The notes under the pieces are model-generated. The model was not told the origin of the DNA. It saw nothing but the letters and a program-made list of their open reading frames with translations, and ran no database searches. From the NCBI GenBank assembly GCA_039808845.1, contig JBDHTS010000020.1:1-30549 (forward strand): a DNA stretch of 30,549 bases. Direction: 5' to 3'. Both the position numbers and the translations under genes were made by a program. Each line of letters begins with the position of its first letter. Position 1 is the first letter of the stretch. Positions 9,798-17,002 of the stretch are shown in pieces. Source of the stretch: JBDHTS01 sp039808845 (GTDB taxonomy: Bacteria; Pseudomonadota; Alphaproteobacteria; Micavibrionales; Micavibrionaceae).

Positions 9798-11175
9798 AAA
9801 GCGTTCGTCCGGTGCGGGAGACGGCATGCCGGGCGATGAGTGTGAAATGCGCCTGCATCGCCGCCTCGAAGTTTTCCTGTGTGTAGCTGTCATAGATATC
9901 CGCGCGGCTTTTGAGCAGGCGCTGTGACTGAGGATCGTCCTTCGGCACGAATTCTATGACAACATGGCGGGCGACGGTTCTCAGATAACCGGCCACCCGG
10001 GGCAAGGGAATATTGGCGCCGAGGCACAGATGATGGACCACGGCAAGAGCCAGAACCATATCCGCGGGACCCCGCGCGCTCAGGCTGTTCCATTCTTCAT
10101 CCGCCCAGCCGCGGCCCGGGGTCGGGTTGGTAAGGTCCATCCAAAGGTGCAGAGGGCGATTGTGCCGGACGGACAGGCTTTGCCGGTATCCCGCCTCCGC
10201 CGTCATGAAATCGTTTTCGAAAGCGACGGGAGCGATCCCGGCCCGTGCGGCAGCAAGACGGCTGAAATGCCCCGTATTCGCCCCGAAATCCCAAACGGTT
10301 TGACAGGACAGAGTCGCCAGAGCCTTTGAAACGAATTCCTCCTTGTCACGGAATTCTTCAGTATCGTAGGTGTGTTCCGTTTCATAGGACGTCCAGGCCG
10401 TTTCTTTCCGCTTCAGATCGAGCGATTGAACCAGGGACTGCAGCTGGTCGATCAGGCCATAGGCTGAAGCGCTGGAAAAATTCCCGCTTTCCGATGCACC
10501 GGCCGCAGGACGCTCGAAATCCTTCAAGGCAAATTTTCCATGCATGACAATATGAAGCAGGACCGCAAACCGGCTTTTCGCTTTCAGGGGAAGCAGCCTT
10601 GACGCAAGATCCAAGGGAATGCCGTCAAGATTCCGCTCGAACAGCGACAGCAGGCGTCCGTCGCCATAGGTCATCAAAAGCAGCGGAGCCAGGAAATGCT
10701 GGCAGAACTGACGATAGGCGCCCCATGGCTGCGGCTTTTCCTGGGTATGGAATGAGCCGGTGTCGATGAAAACCCACCGCCCGTCGAGATACTGCAGATT
10801 GAACGCGGTCGCGTCCTGCAACGTCATATGATGGTCGAGACACAATTTCTGAATCGCGAGGGTATTGAGCGCCGCAGTCTTCAGCGCCGAAAAACACCAC
10901 TCATAGGGATATGAAATAAACGGCACGCGCTGGGGCTTGATAACGACTTCCCCGGATGACGGCATCTCTTCATGCGTAACGATCAACCCGTCTTTCGCCA
11001 GGAAGTCGTACAATCCGCCCTGCATGAACGCGCGGTAATGCGAAAGGCCCGCCGCGCGTATTGCCCGGTAAACCTCGCCTTCCGAAAAGAAAACCTGAGT
11101 CCCCGGATCGCGGAACGATGCGTTAGCGGGTTTCATCCAAACCGGGCCCGGACTGGTCTTCTGTTGTTTCCGCAT
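9778..11175 (-). CDS. Kinase-like/SAM-dependent methyltransferase fusion (NoeA-like)
   Basis: 465 residues in two parts. The C-terminal part (about 285-465) is a class I methyltransferase: motif I VWDFGANTGHFS at 294-305, acidic motif II FEND at 319-322, and LALAVVHHL at 375-383. The N-terminal part (about 20-220) contains LQDATAFN (119-126) followed by VFIDTGSF (135-142). Spacing of Asp121, Asn126 and Asp138 recalls the catalytic and metal-binding residues of small-molecule and sugar kinases. The whole reminds me of the family that includes rhizobial NoeA, a nodulation-linked methyltransferase; that link is from memory. Start may be 11175 or 11136; both overlap the small membrane gene. A target on a surface glycan is inferred from the neighbours. 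Confidence 0.8.
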   Translation of the reverse strand: MRKQQKTSPGPVWMKPANASFRDPGTQVFFSEGEVYRAIRAAGLSHYRAFMQGGLYDFLAKDGLIVTHEEMPSSGEVVIKPQRVPFISYPYEWCFSALKTAALNTLAIQKLCLDHHMTLQDATAFNLQYLDGRWVFIDTGSFHTQEKPQPWGAYRQFCQHFLAPLLLMTYGDGRLLSLFERNLDGIPLDLASRLLPLKAKSRFAVLLHIVMHGKFALKDFERPAAGASESGNFSSASAYGLIDQLQSLVQSLDLKRKETAWTSYETEHTYDTEEFRDKEEFVSKALATLSCQTVWDFGANTGHFSRLAAARAGIAPVAFENDFMTAEAGYRQSLSVRHNRPLHLWMDLTNPTPGRGWADEEWNSLSARGPADMVLALAVVHHLCLGANIPLPRVAGYLRTVARHVVIEFVPKDDPQSQRLLKSRADIYDSYTQENFEAAMQAHFTLIARHAVSRTGRTLYVFKTR

Positions 11176-11386
11176 GGCCGGTTATTCTGCGCAGAGCCCG
11201 GCGAAATTTCTGTTTAAAGGAAATCCAGTACATCTTGATTGTAAAAAACACGCCAATGGCGCCCGCCATCAGCATCTGGAAAACCATGCTGCCCGTACCG
11301 AGATCGATATAAGCGTAAGCAGGCTGCAGCATGGCCAATGAGAACAGAATGGCTATCGCGGCCACAGAAATACCTGAACGGATCAT
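11123..11386 (-). CDS. Small membrane protein with YID-GTGS motif
   Basis: 87 residues: an N-terminal hydrophobic segment ending QPAYA (signal peptide or first helix, about 1-25), the motif YIDLGTGSMVFQMLMAG, a second hydrophobic stretch to about 50, then a basic tail (KQKFRRALRRITGH). Short proteins with a YIDPGTGS-type motif are widespread next to surface-polysaccharide enzymes, but I know of no assigned role. AAGG lies 6 nt before the ATG, and a good sigma70-type promoter is upstream (11413-11441), so this is probably the first gene of the operon with the fusion and the sulfatase-family gene. Its 3' end overlaps the fusion gene. Confidence 0.8.
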   Translation of the reverse strand: MIRSGISVAAIAILFSLAMLQPAYAYIDLGTGSMVFQMLMAGAIGVFFTIKMYWISFKQKFRRALRRITGHAETTEDQSGPGLDETR

Positions 11387-11412
11387 TGGTCACCTTTTCC
11401 CAACAGATTCTT

Positions 11413-11441
11413 ATGATAACATCCGATTTTTACACTCACAA
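11413..11441 (-). promoter_or_regulatory. Sigma70-type promoter of the surface module
   Basis: On the minus strand: TTGTGA (11436-11441), 17-nt spacer, TATCAT (11413-11418). Predicted start near 11406, about 20 nt before the ATG at 11386. Confidence 0.55.
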
Positions 11442-11577
11442 CGGTATTGGATGCCAGCAAGCATAGCGTGCGTTTTCAAAATGCTGCATCCGCGCATAAG
11501 TTTACACTAATATGAAGATCAAAAAAAAGCTGGATTTTCATGGACTTTGGCGGCAATATTCGCAGGTGAGCGGGTCG

Positions 11578-11605
11578 TTGCAACAACATTTTTTCAGAGT
11601 ATACT
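11578..11605 (+). promoter_or_regulatory. Sigma70-type promoter of the double cold-shock gene
   Basis: TTGCAA (11578-11583), 16-nt spacer, TATACT (11600-11605). Predicted transcript start about 11612, giving a 5' leader of about 43 nt before the GTG start. That is much shorter than the long thermosensing leader of E. coli cspA. Confidence 0.6.
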
Positions 11606-11654
11606 TTGCTTCATATTTTCAGCCCGCTGTCCGCTTTTTCGGAGGACAAACATC

Positions 11655-12215
11655 GTGCGGGCAAACTGTCAGGAATCAACGCATTTTCTGGTCGCGGGCA
11701 CTGAATCCGCGATTGAAGGCTTGCCAGTCAAAGTAAAGCTGAAGTGGTTCAATGCGCCAAAGGGGTTCGGTTTTGTCGTCCCGGATGGCGAAGCCATCGA
11801 CGCTTTTCTGCATGTCACCACGCTTCAGCGCGCGAATGTCCAGAGTCTGGGCGAAGGCGCGGAGCTTCTTTGCCATATCGTAAGAGGCCCGAAGGGCGCG
11901 CATGTGATTCAGGTCGTCGCCCTGTTGAACGAAGGCAACGCGGCCGAAACGCTCTCCCCGGCGAAAGACTGGCCCGGCCATGAGGGTTGCGCGCTTTCCC
12001 GCATGCAGGGGCGGGTCAAATGGTACAAGCCGGACAAAGGATTCGGCTTCATCGTTCCGGACGACGGGCAAAAGGATGTCTTCATCCACAAAACCTGCCT
12101 TGACCGGCACGGCCTCGAAAGCCTTCTGCCTGGCCAGCGCCTGAACATGCTGGTCCGAAGCGTGCCCAAGGGACGCGAAGCGATGGAACTGGAATTCCTG
12201 GCAGACCAGGAATAG
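11655..12215 (+). CDS. Double cold-shock-domain protein
   Basis: 186 residues with two cold-shock domains. The first (about 26-90) has KLKWFNAPKGFGFVVPDG and AFLHVTTL; the second (about 116-182) has GRVKWYKPDKGFGFIVPDDG and DVFIHKTCL. KGFGF is the RNP-1 RNA-binding motif. Such two-domain proteins are common in alphaproteobacteria and bind single-stranded RNA or DNA; a chaperone or antitermination role is inferred from the family. I place the start at GTG 11655 because GGAGGA lies 8 nt upstream (11641-11646), the best ribosome-binding site in the window, and because the promoter at 11578-11605 lies downstream of the earlier in-frame start at 11547. Convergent with gcrA, no clear terminator between. 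Confidence 0.9.
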   Translation: MRANCQESTHFLVAGTESAIEGLPVKVKLKWFNAPKGFGFVVPDGEAIDAFLHVTTLQRANVQSLGEGAELLCHIVRGPKGAHVIQVVALLNEGNAAETLSPAKDWPGHEGCALSRMQGRVKWYKPDKGFGFIVPDDGQKDVFIHKTCLDRHGLESLLPGQRLNMLVRSVPKGREAMELEFLADQE

Positions 12216-12257
12216 CCTTTATCAGGAGAATGCAGACGATCGCCGGCCCGCGGCAGA

Positions 12258-12752
12258 TTAAGCCACCGCTTCCTTTGCATCGTCTTCCACGGCGTGCCCA
12301 TGTGCATCTTCGAAATCTTCCGCCTGCAGGGCGCGGGCGCGGGCAGCCTGATAAGCCGCCTTGGCATGGTCCGGACAATAAGGCAGGCCCGGGACCGACT
12401 GGCATCCGCAAAAGCTGAAATTGGCATCGCGCGGATCGCCGGACGGCCAGCGGCACATGCGGTCCTTGAGATCGGACATTTTAACGCCCTTGCCGCTTTT
12501 GAGAGGAATGTCGGTGTTCGCCGGCCTCGCCATGACGGCCAGCGGTTTTTCGCGCAGGGACAGATGCGTGATAGAGGGCTTCTGATTGTCCTGCTGGATC
12601 GGTGAAATGCGATTGGACAGTTTCAGGCGATGAGCCTTGCCAATGACGGCGTTGCGGGTGACGCCGCCAAGTTCGCGGGCGATGTCCGCCGCCGTCTTGC
12701 CTTCGCACCAGAGTTTTTTCAGGAGTGCGACCCGTTCGTCTGTCCAGCCCAT
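12258..12752 (-). CDS. gcrA: GcrA cell-cycle regulator
   Basis: 164 residues. The N-terminal helix-turn-helix (MGWTDERVALLKKLWCEGK, AADIARELGGVTRNAVIGKA) and the C-terminal metal-like motif (CRWPSGDPRDANFSFCG, PYCPDHAKAAY) are both diagnostic of GcrA. In Caulobacter GcrA binds RNA polymerase sigma70 and activates promoters with methylated GANTC sites, acting with DnaA, CtrA and CcrM in the cell-cycle circuit. The ATG at 12752 has AAGGA 8 nt upstream and matches the family start; the frame is open 17 codons further up without family similarity. The central linker (residues 50-105) is variable, as in other members. Its upstream region holds a DnaA box and GANTC sites. Confidence 0.95.
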   Translation of the reverse strand: MGWTDERVALLKKLWCEGKTAADIARELGGVTRNAVIGKAHRLKLSNRISPIQQDNQKPSITHLSLREKPLAVMARPANTDIPLKSGKGVKMSDLKDRMCRWPSGDPRDANFSFCGCQSVPGLPYCPDHAKAAYQAARARALQAEDFEDAHGHAVEDDAKEAVA

Positions 12753-12797
12753 TACGTCCGTCCTTCTGGTGATGTTAAAAACGAGAAAACGGGAAGC

Positions 12798-12881
12798 AAT
12801 CAAACGATTGATTCAAAAATGAAACCCGCGATCTCTACGATGACGCCACTCTAGCAAAAGGAGGATTCGGTGCCCAGAGTC
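12798..12881 (-). promoter_or_regulatory. GANTC cluster upstream of gcrA
   Basis: Three GANTC sites (12810-12814, 12864-12868, 12877-12881) lie within 72 bp of the gcrA upstream region. The first overlaps an inverted repeat CAATC-AAAC-GATTG (12798-12811). GANTC is the CcrM methylation site; methylation-sensitive GcrA promoters carry it near the -10/-35 region. A possible -10, TAGAGT (minus strand, 12850-12855), has the 12864 site just upstream, in the spacer zone. Confidence 0.5.
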
Positions 12882-12901
12882 GATGCGTAAAGCCAAAACT
12901 C

Positions 12902-12910
12902 TTATCCACA
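12902..12910 (+). promoter_or_regulatory. DnaA box upstream of gcrA
   Basis: TTATCCACA is an exact match to the E. coli high-affinity DnaA box. It lies between era and gcrA, about 150 bp upstream of the gcrA ATG. DnaA activates gcrA in Caulobacter, so the position makes biological sense; one 9-mer match alone could be chance. Confidence 0.5.
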
Positions 12911-12940
12911 AATTTCGCCGATGGATTTTTTTAAAAACGT

Positions 12941-13852
12941 TCAGGCTGAAAAATCGAGCCCCCAAGGCGCGTAACGCTCGGGATCTTCGCTCCAGTCGCC
13001 GCGCACTTTCACGAACAACTTCAGATGAACGCGCGTTTCAAGAATGGATTCCAGTTCGCGGCGCGCCGACTCCCCTGCCTTTCGGATCGTATCGCCCTCC
13101 TTGCCCAGAACGATTTTGCGCTGGCTTTCCCGTTCGACGAAAACAACCTGGCTGATCTTGATGCTGCCGTCGTCAAAGATTTCCCACTCTTCTGTTTCGA
13201 CCGCTAGGCTGTGCGGCAATTCGCGGTAAAGGTCTTTGAAAAATTTCTCGCGCGTGATCTCTGCCGCCATCAGGCGCATCGGCATGTCGCTGACATCGTC
13301 TTCGGGAAACACCCATGGTGTTTCGGGCAGACGGGACGCGATGAAATCCAGGATATCTTTGACGCCATTGTCTTTCAACGCCGACACCATGAAAACCGCT
13401 GCAAAATCATGGATCTGGCTCATCGTCCGGGCGATGTCGAGAAGCGCTTCGCGACGGATCTGATCGATCTTGTTCAGCACAAGAATGCAGGGAGTCTTGT
13501 AATTTTTCAGTCGGTCCAGGATACGCGCGGTTTCTTGGTCCGGAATTTTTTTTCGCGAGGCGTCGATGACCAGCAGGATCATGTCCGCTTCCTCTCCGCC
13601 CTGCCAGGCGGCGGCGACCATGGCGCGCTCCAGCCTTTTCTTGGCGGCGAAGACTCCCGGCGTATCGATAAAAACAACCTGAGATTGCTTATGCAATGCG
13701 ATGCCGCGCACCAGAGTCCGTGTCGTCTGGACTTTGTCCGACACGATAGTGACTTTCGTCCCGACAAGACTGTTGATGAGCGTCGATTTTCCTGCGTTCG
13801 GGGCGCCCATGACAGCGACAAAACCGCAACGGGGCGGTGAGTCATTCCCCAT
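12941..13852 (-). CDS. era: GTPase Era, ribosome assembly factor
   Basis: 303 residues. GTPase motifs: G1 GAPNAGKSTLIN, G3 DTPG (followed by VFAAKKRLE), G4 NKID, and SALKDNGV. The C-terminal KH domain includes the family motif QRKIVLGKEGDTIRKAGESARRE region. Era binds the 3' end of 16S rRNA during 30S maturation. The ATG at 13852 is chosen since MGNDSPPRCGFVAV is the usual start; an open frame of nine more codons upstream is encoded by a short repeat (13858-13895), which also supplies the ribosome-binding region. It follows rnc closely, the normal order, but gcrA rather than recO comes next. Confidence 0.95.
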   Translation of the reverse strand: MGNDSPPRCGFVAVMGAPNAGKSTLINSLVGTKVTIVSDKVQTTRTLVRGIALHKQSQVVFIDTPGVFAAKKRLERAMVAAAWQGGEEADMILLVIDASRKKIPDQETARILDRLKNYKTPCILVLNKIDQIRREALLDIARTMSQIHDFAAVFMVSALKDNGVKDILDFIASRLPETPWVFPEDDVSDMPMRLMAAEITREKFFKDLYRELPHSLAVETEEWEIFDDGSIKISQVVFVERESQRKIVLGKEGDTIRKAGESARRELESILETRVHLKLFVKVRGDWSEDPERYAPWGLDFSA

Positions 13853-13857
13853 GAAAA

Positions 13858-13895
13858 ACTCGCAACTGGCAACTCGCAACTAAAAACTCATTCAT
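13858..13895. repeat. Short tandem repeat at the rnc-era junction
   Basis: ACTCGCAACT occurs at 13858-13867 and 13872-13881, with a degenerate third unit ACTCATTCAT at 13886-13895. Spacers are four bases (GGCA, AAAA), so the period is 14. It overlaps the rnc stop and lies just upstream of the era ATG. The unit and spacing match those of the repeat at 28657-28732. Confidence 0.75.
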
Positions 13896-14581
13896 GACTC
13901 CATCTCCTCCAGATGCGTCAGCAGCATCGCCGCCGCTTCCTTTTCCGCCTTGCGGCGCGAGGATCCTTTTGAACGGGTTGGCGGATGCCCCTCGACCTGA
14001 ACCTCTATTTCAAACAACGGCGCATGATCCGGACCTTCCCGCGAAATCAGGCGGTAGAACGGCAGGCTCAATCCCCTGCCCTGCGCCCATTCCTGCAGGG
14101 CCGTCTTGGCATCGCGCGGCGGATGCTGCATCGTATGCACGTCATTCCCCCAGAGATCGAGAATGACGCGCCGGCATTCCTCCAGCCCAGCATCGAGGAA
14201 AAGCGCGCCCAGCAAGGCCTCCACGCTGTCGGCCAGAATATTTTCGTTATCGGCGCCACCCGCCGCGCGCTCGGCTCCGGAAAGATGCAGGGCTTCGCCG
14301 AGATCCATGCAGCGCGCCACGCGCGCCAGAACCTTGCCCTGCACCAGCGCGGCATGGCGTTTGGCGAGATCCCCTTCGGTTTCCTCGGGAAAACGTTCAT
14401 AAAGCACATGCGCCATAATCAGATTTAGAACGCGGTCGCCCAGAAATTCCAGGCGCTCATAATTGTGCAGCGAGCCCGTGCTGGAATGCGTTAACGCCGC
14501 CTTCAGTGTGTTCCGGTCCTTGAAGGCGTAACCGATCCGGTGCTGCAGATCCTGTAGGATATCTTCAGGCGCCGCACTCAT
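13892..14581 (-). CDS. rnc: Ribonuclease III
   Basis: 229 residues. The catalytic domain carries NYERLEFLGDRVLNL (signature with acidic metal ligands) and ADSVEALLGALFLDAG. The C-terminal double-stranded RNA-binding domain spans about 155-225 (TALQEWAQGRG, GSSRRKAEKEAAAMLL). RNase III cuts double-stranded RNA in rRNA precursors and structured mRNAs. The ATG at 14581 overlaps the lepB stop by 4 nt (ATGA), which fixes the start; the frame is open 23 codons further only because it reads lepB out of frame. lepB-rnc-era is a conserved set. Confidence 0.96.
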   Translation of the reverse strand: MSAAPEDILQDLQHRIGYAFKDRNTLKAALTHSSTGSLHNYERLEFLGDRVLNLIMAHVLYERFPEETEGDLAKRHAALVQGKVLARVARCMDLGEALHLSGAERAAGGADNENILADSVEALLGALFLDAGLEECRRVILDLWGNDVHTMQHPPRDAKTALQEWAQGRGLSLPFYRLISREGPDHAPLFEIEVQVEGHPPTRSKGSSRRKAEKEAAAMLLTHLEEMES

Positions 14582-15405
14582 GGTGCCGATTGTGCATGCA
14601 GCGGAGTGATGGATTCGAACAGCCGCTGGTAACGAATGCTCCATGGCCATTTCCAGATCTCGAACAACCGCGCATAGCCGTTGGTCGAGAAGAAAATCAT
14701 CGAAGCGCGGCCAACCATGTTTTCCAAAGGAACGAAACCAACCAGTTCCTGCACGCGAGAATCCTGCGAATTGTCGCGGTTGTCTCCCATCATGAAGTAA
14801 TGCCCTTCGGGCACCACATATTCGGGCGTATCGTCCAGCGGCTGGTCGTCACCGACTTCATAGATGTGGTGAACGACGCCGTTGGGAAGCGTTTCCAGGT
14901 ATTCCATGACACTCATGACACGGCCGCTTTCATCGGCTTCCGTCATACCAATAGGCTCGCGCGGAATCATTTTCCCATTGATAAAAAGACGGCCTTCGCT
15001 GACGCGGATCCGGTCTCCCGGCATGCCGATGACCCGCTTGATATAATCGATTCCTGTATTCGAGGGCAGCTTGAACACAACAATATCGCCCTGCTGCGGC
15101 GTGCGTCCGCCTGTCCAGAAGCGTCCTTCCACGGGCGCCAGGCCGAAGGGGAAGGAAAAACGCGAATAACCGTAGGAAGGTTTTGTGACAAAAAGGTAAT
15201 CGCCGATTTCCAGTGTCGGCTTCATCGAACCGGAAGGAATGTTAAAGGGTTCAAGAAGAAAAGTGCGAACAAGCAAAGCCAGTATAATGGCAATAATCGC
15301 GGTCCTGAAAAGCTCCCCCCATTCTTCCTGCGCTGTCAGGGGAGCGGCTGGCTTGTCCGGTTTGCTGCCTTCCTTGGCAACGTCCGTATTATTTTCACTC
15401 TGCAT
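14578..15405 (-). CDS. lepB: Signal peptidase I
   Basis: 275 residues. A membrane segment at about 35-50 (AIIAIILALLVRTFLLEPF) precedes the catalytic motif IPSGSMKPTL with the nucleophilic Ser. The general base Lys is in YIKRVIGMPGDRI, and the family motif GDNRDNSQDSR is intact. LepB removes signal peptides of exported proteins at the outer face of the inner membrane. I chose the ATG at 15405 because GAGA lies 6 nt upstream; ATG 15411 is equally possible, and a TTG at 15447 is unlikely. It overlaps rnc by 4 nt and lies 78 nt after acpS. Confidence 0.95.
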   Translation of the reverse strand: MQSENNTDVAKEGSKPDKPAAPLTAQEEWGELFRTAIIAIILALLVRTFLLEPFNIPSGSMKPTLEIGDYLFVTKPSYGYSRFSFPFGLAPVEGRFWTGGRTPQQGDIVVFKLPSNTGIDYIKRVIGMPGDRIRVSEGRLFINGKMIPREPIGMTEADESGRVMSVMEYLETLPNGVVHHIYEVGDDQPLDDTPEYVVPEGHYFMMGDNRDNSQDSRVQELVGFVPLENMVGRASMIFFSTNGYARLFEIWKWPWSIRYQRLFESITPLHAQSAP

Positions 15406-15483
15406 GATCATTCTCGGAAAAATGCTTTCTTTAAAGGTTTTAGCCAATCGCCGTCTTCTTTGCCAGCATCGTCTTGCAATGAA

Positions 15484-15885
15484 TCAGTACGCTTCGATGA
15501 TCACAGAAGCGACAGCAAGCGGCGGCTCATCCGTCAGAGTCAAATGTACAAAAGCCTCTTTTCCCAAAGGTGTCAAAGCCTTAAGCCGTTCCAGCGCGCC
15601 TCCTGTCAAAGTGAGGGCCGGGCGGCCTGCACTGTCATTGGATACACCGATATCGCGCATGAAGACTCCATGGTTGAAGCCTGTGCCAAGCGCCTTTGAA
15701 CACGCTTCCTTGGCGGCAAAACGCTTGGCATAGGTGGCGATATGGGTGCCCGCCGCGCGGCGGCGTTCCGCTTTTGCGATTTCCTCATCCGTAAAACAGC
15801 GGCGTATGAAACGGTCGCCGAAACGCGCAAGAGTCCGCTCGATGCGCAGGATATCGATCAGATCGCTGCCCATCCCGATGATCAT
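15484..15885 (-). CDS. acpS: Holo-[acyl-carrier-protein] synthase
   Basis: 133 residues, normal for AcpS. The N-terminal GMGSDLIDILRIERTLARFG holds the metal-binding Asp of the family, and RFAAKEACSKALGTG holds the second acidic motif. AcpS transfers 4'-phosphopantetheine from CoA to the acyl carrier protein, needed for fatty-acid synthesis (fabF is at the far end of this window). It sits two bases after the alcohol dehydrogenase stop and upstream of lepB, as in many alphaproteobacteria. Confidence 0.95.
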   Translation of the reverse strand: MIIGMGSDLIDILRIERTLARFGDRFIRRCFTDEEIAKAERRRAAGTHIATYAKRFAAKEACSKALGTGFNHGVFMRDIGVSNDSAGRPALTLTGGALERLKALTPLGKEAFVHLTLTDEPPLAVASVIIEAY

Positions 15886-15887
15886 GG

Positions 15888-16937
15888 TTACGCCGCCAGA
15901 GAAGACATGTCGATAGAGAAGCGGTAGCGGACATCGCCCTTGATCATGCGCTCATACGCATCATTGATCTGCTGCATGGGAATGACCTCGACATCCGAGG
16001 TGATATTATGCTTTGCGCAATAATCCAGCATTTCCTGCGTTTCCTTGACGCCGCCGATCAGCGATCCCGCCAGATTCTTCCTCCCGCCGATCAGGGAAAA
16101 CGTTCCCAGGCCGAGCGGCTTGTCAGGCACGCCGACCATGACCATGGTCCCTTCGATTTTGAGCAAAGCCAGATAGGCATTGATATCATGCGGCGCGGCG
16201 ATGGTATTCAGGATGAAATCGAAACTCCCTGCATGGCGCTTCATATCCGCTTCGTCCCTGGAAACGATCGTGCCGTGCGCGCCCAGCCGCTTCGCGTCCG
16301 CGGCTTTTTCCGGAGAGGTTGTGATGACATGGGTTTCCGCCCCGAAGGCGCTTGCGAATTTCACACCCATATGCCCAAGACCGCCGAGGCCGACGATCCC
16401 TGCTTTCTGTCCCTTGCCGACTTTCCAGTGGCGCAGCGGAGAATATGTCGTAATGCCCGCGCACAATAATGGTGCGGCGCCCGCAAGATCCAGCTTGTCC
16501 GAAATATGCAGCACGAAATCCTGATTGACGACGATCTTGTCGGAATAGCCGCCGAATGTCGGCGTTTTTTTGTCCTGCTCCGTGCTGTTATAGGTGGCGG
16601 ACATTCCGTTTTCGCAGAACTGCTCCAGATGACGTTTGCAGGGCGCGCATTCCCGGCATGAATCGACCATGCAGCCGACGCCGACCGTATCGCCCGATTC
16701 GAACCGTTTCACTTTCGCGCCCACACGGACGACATGCCCGACGATCTCATGACCGGGGACCATCGGGAAGATGGAACCGCCCCATTCGTCACGCGCCTGA
16801 TGGATGTCGGAATGGCAGACGCCGCAGAATTTGATGTCGATGAGCACGTCATGATCGCCGATCTCGCGACGCTGAAAGGACCACGGAGCCAGCTTGTCTT
16901 TGGGCGACTGGGCGGCCCAGGATTTGGCGGGAATCAT
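15888..16937 (-). CDS. Zinc-dependent NAD(P) alcohol dehydrogenase (YahK/CAD type)
   Basis: 349 residues. Catalytic zinc ligands: Cys in CGVCHSDIHQ and His-Glu in VPGHEIVGHV. Structural zinc: four Cys in CRECAPCKRHLEQFC. The Rossmann motif GLGGLGHMGVKFA follows. Overall it matches the YahK/cinnamyl-alcohol-dehydrogenase branch, which reduces a wide range of aldehydes with NADPH; the true substrate is unknown. The ATG has AAGGAGA 6 nt upstream, a strong site. Its position between the DUF2062 gene and acpS is not the usual order, so it looks inserted into the conserved block. It may have its own promoter (16974-17002). Confidence 0.93.
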   Translation of the reverse strand: MIPAKSWAAQSPKDKLAPWSFQRREIGDHDVLIDIKFCGVCHSDIHQARDEWGGSIFPMVPGHEIVGHVVRVGAKVKRFESGDTVGVGCMVDSCRECAPCKRHLEQFCENGMSATYNSTEQDKKTPTFGGYSDKIVVNQDFVLHISDKLDLAGAAPLLCAGITTYSPLRHWKVGKGQKAGIVGLGGLGHMGVKFASAFGAETHVITTSPEKAADAKRLGAHGTIVSRDEADMKRHAGSFDFILNTIAAPHDINAYLALLKIEGTMVMVGVPDKPLGLGTFSLIGGRKNLAGSLIGGVKETQEMLDYCAKHNITSDVEVIPMQQINDAYERMIKGDVRYRFSIDMSSLAA

Positions 16938-16973
16938 CGAACGTCTCCTTTGATCAACAAAAACACGGCTATA

Positions 16974-17002
16974 TAGCTAGGCTTCCATCCTGTCTTGTTC
17001 AA
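16974..17002 (-). promoter_or_regulatory. Possible promoter of the alcohol dehydrogenase
   Basis: Minus strand TTGAAC (16997-17002), 17-nt spacer, TAGCTA (16974-16979), overlapping the end of the DUF2062 gene. Moderate match only. Confidence 0.3.
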
